A stretch of DNA of 64,000 bases from an uncultured Paracoccaceae bacterium (GTDB lineage Bacteria; Pseudomonadota; Alphaproteobacteria; Rhodobacterales; Rhodobacteraceae): positions 310,001-374,000 of the forward strand of contig CANMPD010000001.1 in NCBI GenBank assembly GCA_947499635.1, written 5' to 3'. Shown in pieces: positions 62,535 through 64,000 of this stretch; the stretch's first letter is position 1, and every line of letters begins with the position of its first letter. Made by a program: the position numbers and the translations under genes. The notes below the pieces were generated by a model. That model searched no databases, was not told the origin of the DNA, and saw only the letters and a list, made by a program, of their open reading frames with translations.

Positions 62535-64000
62535 ACCACCTGTTAATCGCACCTATTGTCCTACCTGCCTTGGTTGGGCCCTTCATCATTTTGGTGCTAC
62601 GATACCATATCGACTTACAACGTATCTTTGCTATCGCGAGTTGTGTTTTCCAAGTTATCTTGGGTATTGTTATGGTCTCGCAGGCCAATAGTGGCCTTGT
62701 TCAAATTTACGAATTGGGCAATTGGCAAGCTCCATTTGGCATTGTTCTGGTACTGGACCGTTTGTCGGCAATGATGGTTCTGTTGACGGCTTCCCTAGGG
62801 CTTGCCGTGGTTTTATATGCAACCGGATCACGTTGGGATGAACGTGGCGAGAACTTTCATGCCCTGTTTCAATTCCAGTTAATGGGCATCATTGGCGCGT
62901 TTCTTACGGGTGACGCATTCAACCTATTCGTCTTTTTCGAAGTCCTGCTCATCGCCTCATACGGCCTAATGATCCATGCAGGTGGTACGCAACGGTTTCT
63001 GGCCGGAACGCAATACGTCGTGTTTAACTTACTTGGGTCTGCACTGTTCTTACTGGCGTTGGGGACGATTTATTCTGTCACTGGCACATTGAACATGGCC
63101 GACATCGCGCAACGTGTCGCAGAAATTCCTATCCAGGATAGCGCCCTTATTCGCGTGGGCGCGATGATGTTATTCTTGGTCTTCTCGATAAAAGCAGCCC
63201 TGTTACCTTTGCATTTTTGGTTGCCTGCCTCGTATGCAAATGCGCCTTTGCCCGTGGCCGCGCTTTTTGCAATCATGACCAAAGTCGGGGCCTATGCGAT
63301 TTTGCGAATGTACACATTGGCCTTTGGCCCTGATGTCGCAGCAACAGCCGGACTGCTCGATATGTGGTTCTTGCCGGCTGCGCTCCTGACATTACTTATT
63401 GGAGCAATTGGTGTTTTGGGGTCACGCGAAATTGGCCGCCTTATGGCTTTTGCCGCGCTCTCTTCGGTTGGAACCTTGCTAACGGCAATCGCTCTCATGA
63501 CACCGGTGGGCACGGCAGCGGCATTGTATTACATGATCCACTCCACGCTCACTGCCGCACTCGCCTTTTTGATCGCAGATCAGATATTTGAACGCCGAGG
63601 TGGTGAAATTGCCGTAAAACCAGTGATGAGTCAAAACGGTCTGTTGTCTGCACTGTTCTTTATAGCAGCTATCGCGATAGCTGGAATGCCGCCGCTGTCC
63701 GGGTTCTTAGGTAAAATCATGGTGCTGGATGCCGCACGAGCCCACCCATTAGCGCCATGGATTTGGGGCGTGATTTTAGGAGGATCACTTATTACAATGA
63801 TGGGTTTTGCACGTGCTGGAACATTGATTTTCTGGAGCGGTTACGGATTAGACCAAAAGAAAATACCCATATCGCAAAACCACGACAACGGCGAAACGGA
63901 TGAGGACAATCATACATCATCTCGCCTGACACTGGTGGTGTGTTTTGCGCTCATTGGTCCGCTGATCGCCCATACGGCATTGGCTGGGTATATCTTGCGC
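62531..64000 (+). CDS. mrpD: Mrp antiporter subunit D, 3' end cut off
   Basis: A NuoN-like membrane subunit; 490 codons are visible without a stop, and the family is about 500-550 residues, so only the end is missing. Features are GDAFNLFVFFEVLLIASYGLM with the key Glu, VFSIKAALLPLHFWLPASYANAPLPVAALFAIMTKVGAYAI with the key Lys, and MPPLSGFLGKIMVLDAA. The cytoplasmic loop KKIPISQNHDNGETDEDNHT is polar and acidic. Subunits E, F and G are expected just beyond the window. Confidence 0.95.
   Translation, partial: MNHLLIAPIVLPALVGPFIILVLRYHIDLQRIFAIASCVFQVILGIVMVSQANSGLVQIYELGNWQAPFGIVLVLDRLSAMMVLLTASLGLAVVLYATGSRWDERGENFHALFQFQLMGIIGAFLTGDAFNLFVFFEVLLIASYGLMIHAGGTQRFLAGTQYVVFNLLGSALFLLALGTIYSVTGTLNMADIAQRVAEIPIQDSALIRVGAMMLFLVFSIKAALLPLHFWLPASYANAPLPVAALFAIMTKVGAYAILRMYTLAFGPDVAATAGLLDMWFLPAALLTLLIGAIGVLGSREIGRLMAFAALSSVGTLLTAIALMTPVGTAAALYYMIHSTLTAALAFLIADQIFERRGGEIAVKPVMSQNGLLSALFFIAAIAIAGMPPLSGFLGKIMVLDAARAHPLAPWIWGVILGGSLITMMGFARAGTLIFWSGYGLDQKKIPISQNHDNGETDEDNHTSSRLTLVVCFALIGPLIAHTALAGYILR

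Noticed and set aside
1-64000. CRISPR arrays, tRNA or rRNA genes, insertion sequences, prophage
   Set aside because: No spaced direct repeats, no tRNA-like T-loop with acceptor pairing, no transposase or integrase motifs were seen on either strand by reading; a tRNAscan and IS search would be decisive.

Overview
This looks like a chromosomal segment from an alphaproteobacterium of the Rhodobacteraceae (roseobacter group) with unusually moderate GC for that family (about half by eye). The basis is the gene content and order: pyrH/frr/uppS/cdsA/dxr; aat next to a DUF2155 protein, an MlaD protein and an NDUFA12-like complex I protein; a GapR (DUF2312) protein; a short-chain-fatty-acyl (ScfR-type) regulator next to a symporter-histidine kinase; a RutR/hydantoinase locus; and an MrpA-MrpB fusion. 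No rRNA, tRNA, insertion sequence, prophage or CRISPR array was seen, and nothing looks recently acquired.

Layout. 1-5.1 kb: isoprenoid, phospholipid and translation housekeeping genes (dxr, cdsA, uppS, frr, pyrH on the minus strand; miaA on plus). 5.2-10.7 kb: an AraC regulator and a family-5 (peptide-type) ABC importer with two permeases but no ATPase genes. 11-14.6 kb: a TPR-sulfotransferase, a small membrane protein behind a CtrA-like site, a lytic transglycosylase and ssb. 14.6-15.3 kb: an ORF-free stretch with several hairpins. 15.3-17.9 kb: acs followed after 4 bp by an adenylate kinase gene. 18-26.3 kb: a ferredoxin-like protein, then a pyrimidine/hydantoin module (SBP, two permeases, ATPase, dihydropyrimidinase, carbamoylase) divergent from a RutR-like regulator, with two RutR-type palindromes. 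26.4-29.3 kb: GapR, small genes, a phosphatase/rhodanese-like protein and a FliM-like protein with a Gly/Asp repeat tail. 29.4-39.9 kb: a sensory island (symporter-histidine kinase, small membrane protein, single-domain response regulator, ScfR-type regulator) divergent from a complete LIV-type ABC importer. 40-47.3 kb: PAS-LuxR regulator, accB-accC, aat, DUF2155, mlaD, NDUFA12-like, RidA-like, clpX, clpP. 47.6-51.6 kb: a GlxA-type regulator, a ThDP enzyme and a class III CoA-transferase. 51.9-58 kb: a TTC38-like TPR gene in tandem with opgC-opgG-opgH, then an LpqC-like esterase. 59.3-64 kb: mrpAB-mrpC-mrpD, cut by the window end.

How the genes may work together. The clearest system-level idea is an acetate/short-chain acyl circuit. 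The ScfR-type regulator and the symporter-histidine kinase/response regulator sit together at 29-34 kb, and an ATTTACAA core in the scfR/importer divergent region recurs twice, 33 bp apart, upstream of acs 19 kb away. The acs-adk pair would activate acetate and recycle the AMP formed. The second module is pyrimidine salvage: RutR-type boxes occur in front of both the catabolic operon and the separate binding-protein gene, while the E. coli Rut monooxygenase genes are not in the window. The third is a ThDP enzyme translationally coupled to a class III CoA-transferase, reminiscent in architecture only of oxalyl-CoA decarboxylase/formyl-CoA transferase. All family assignments come from reading motifs; no database search was run.
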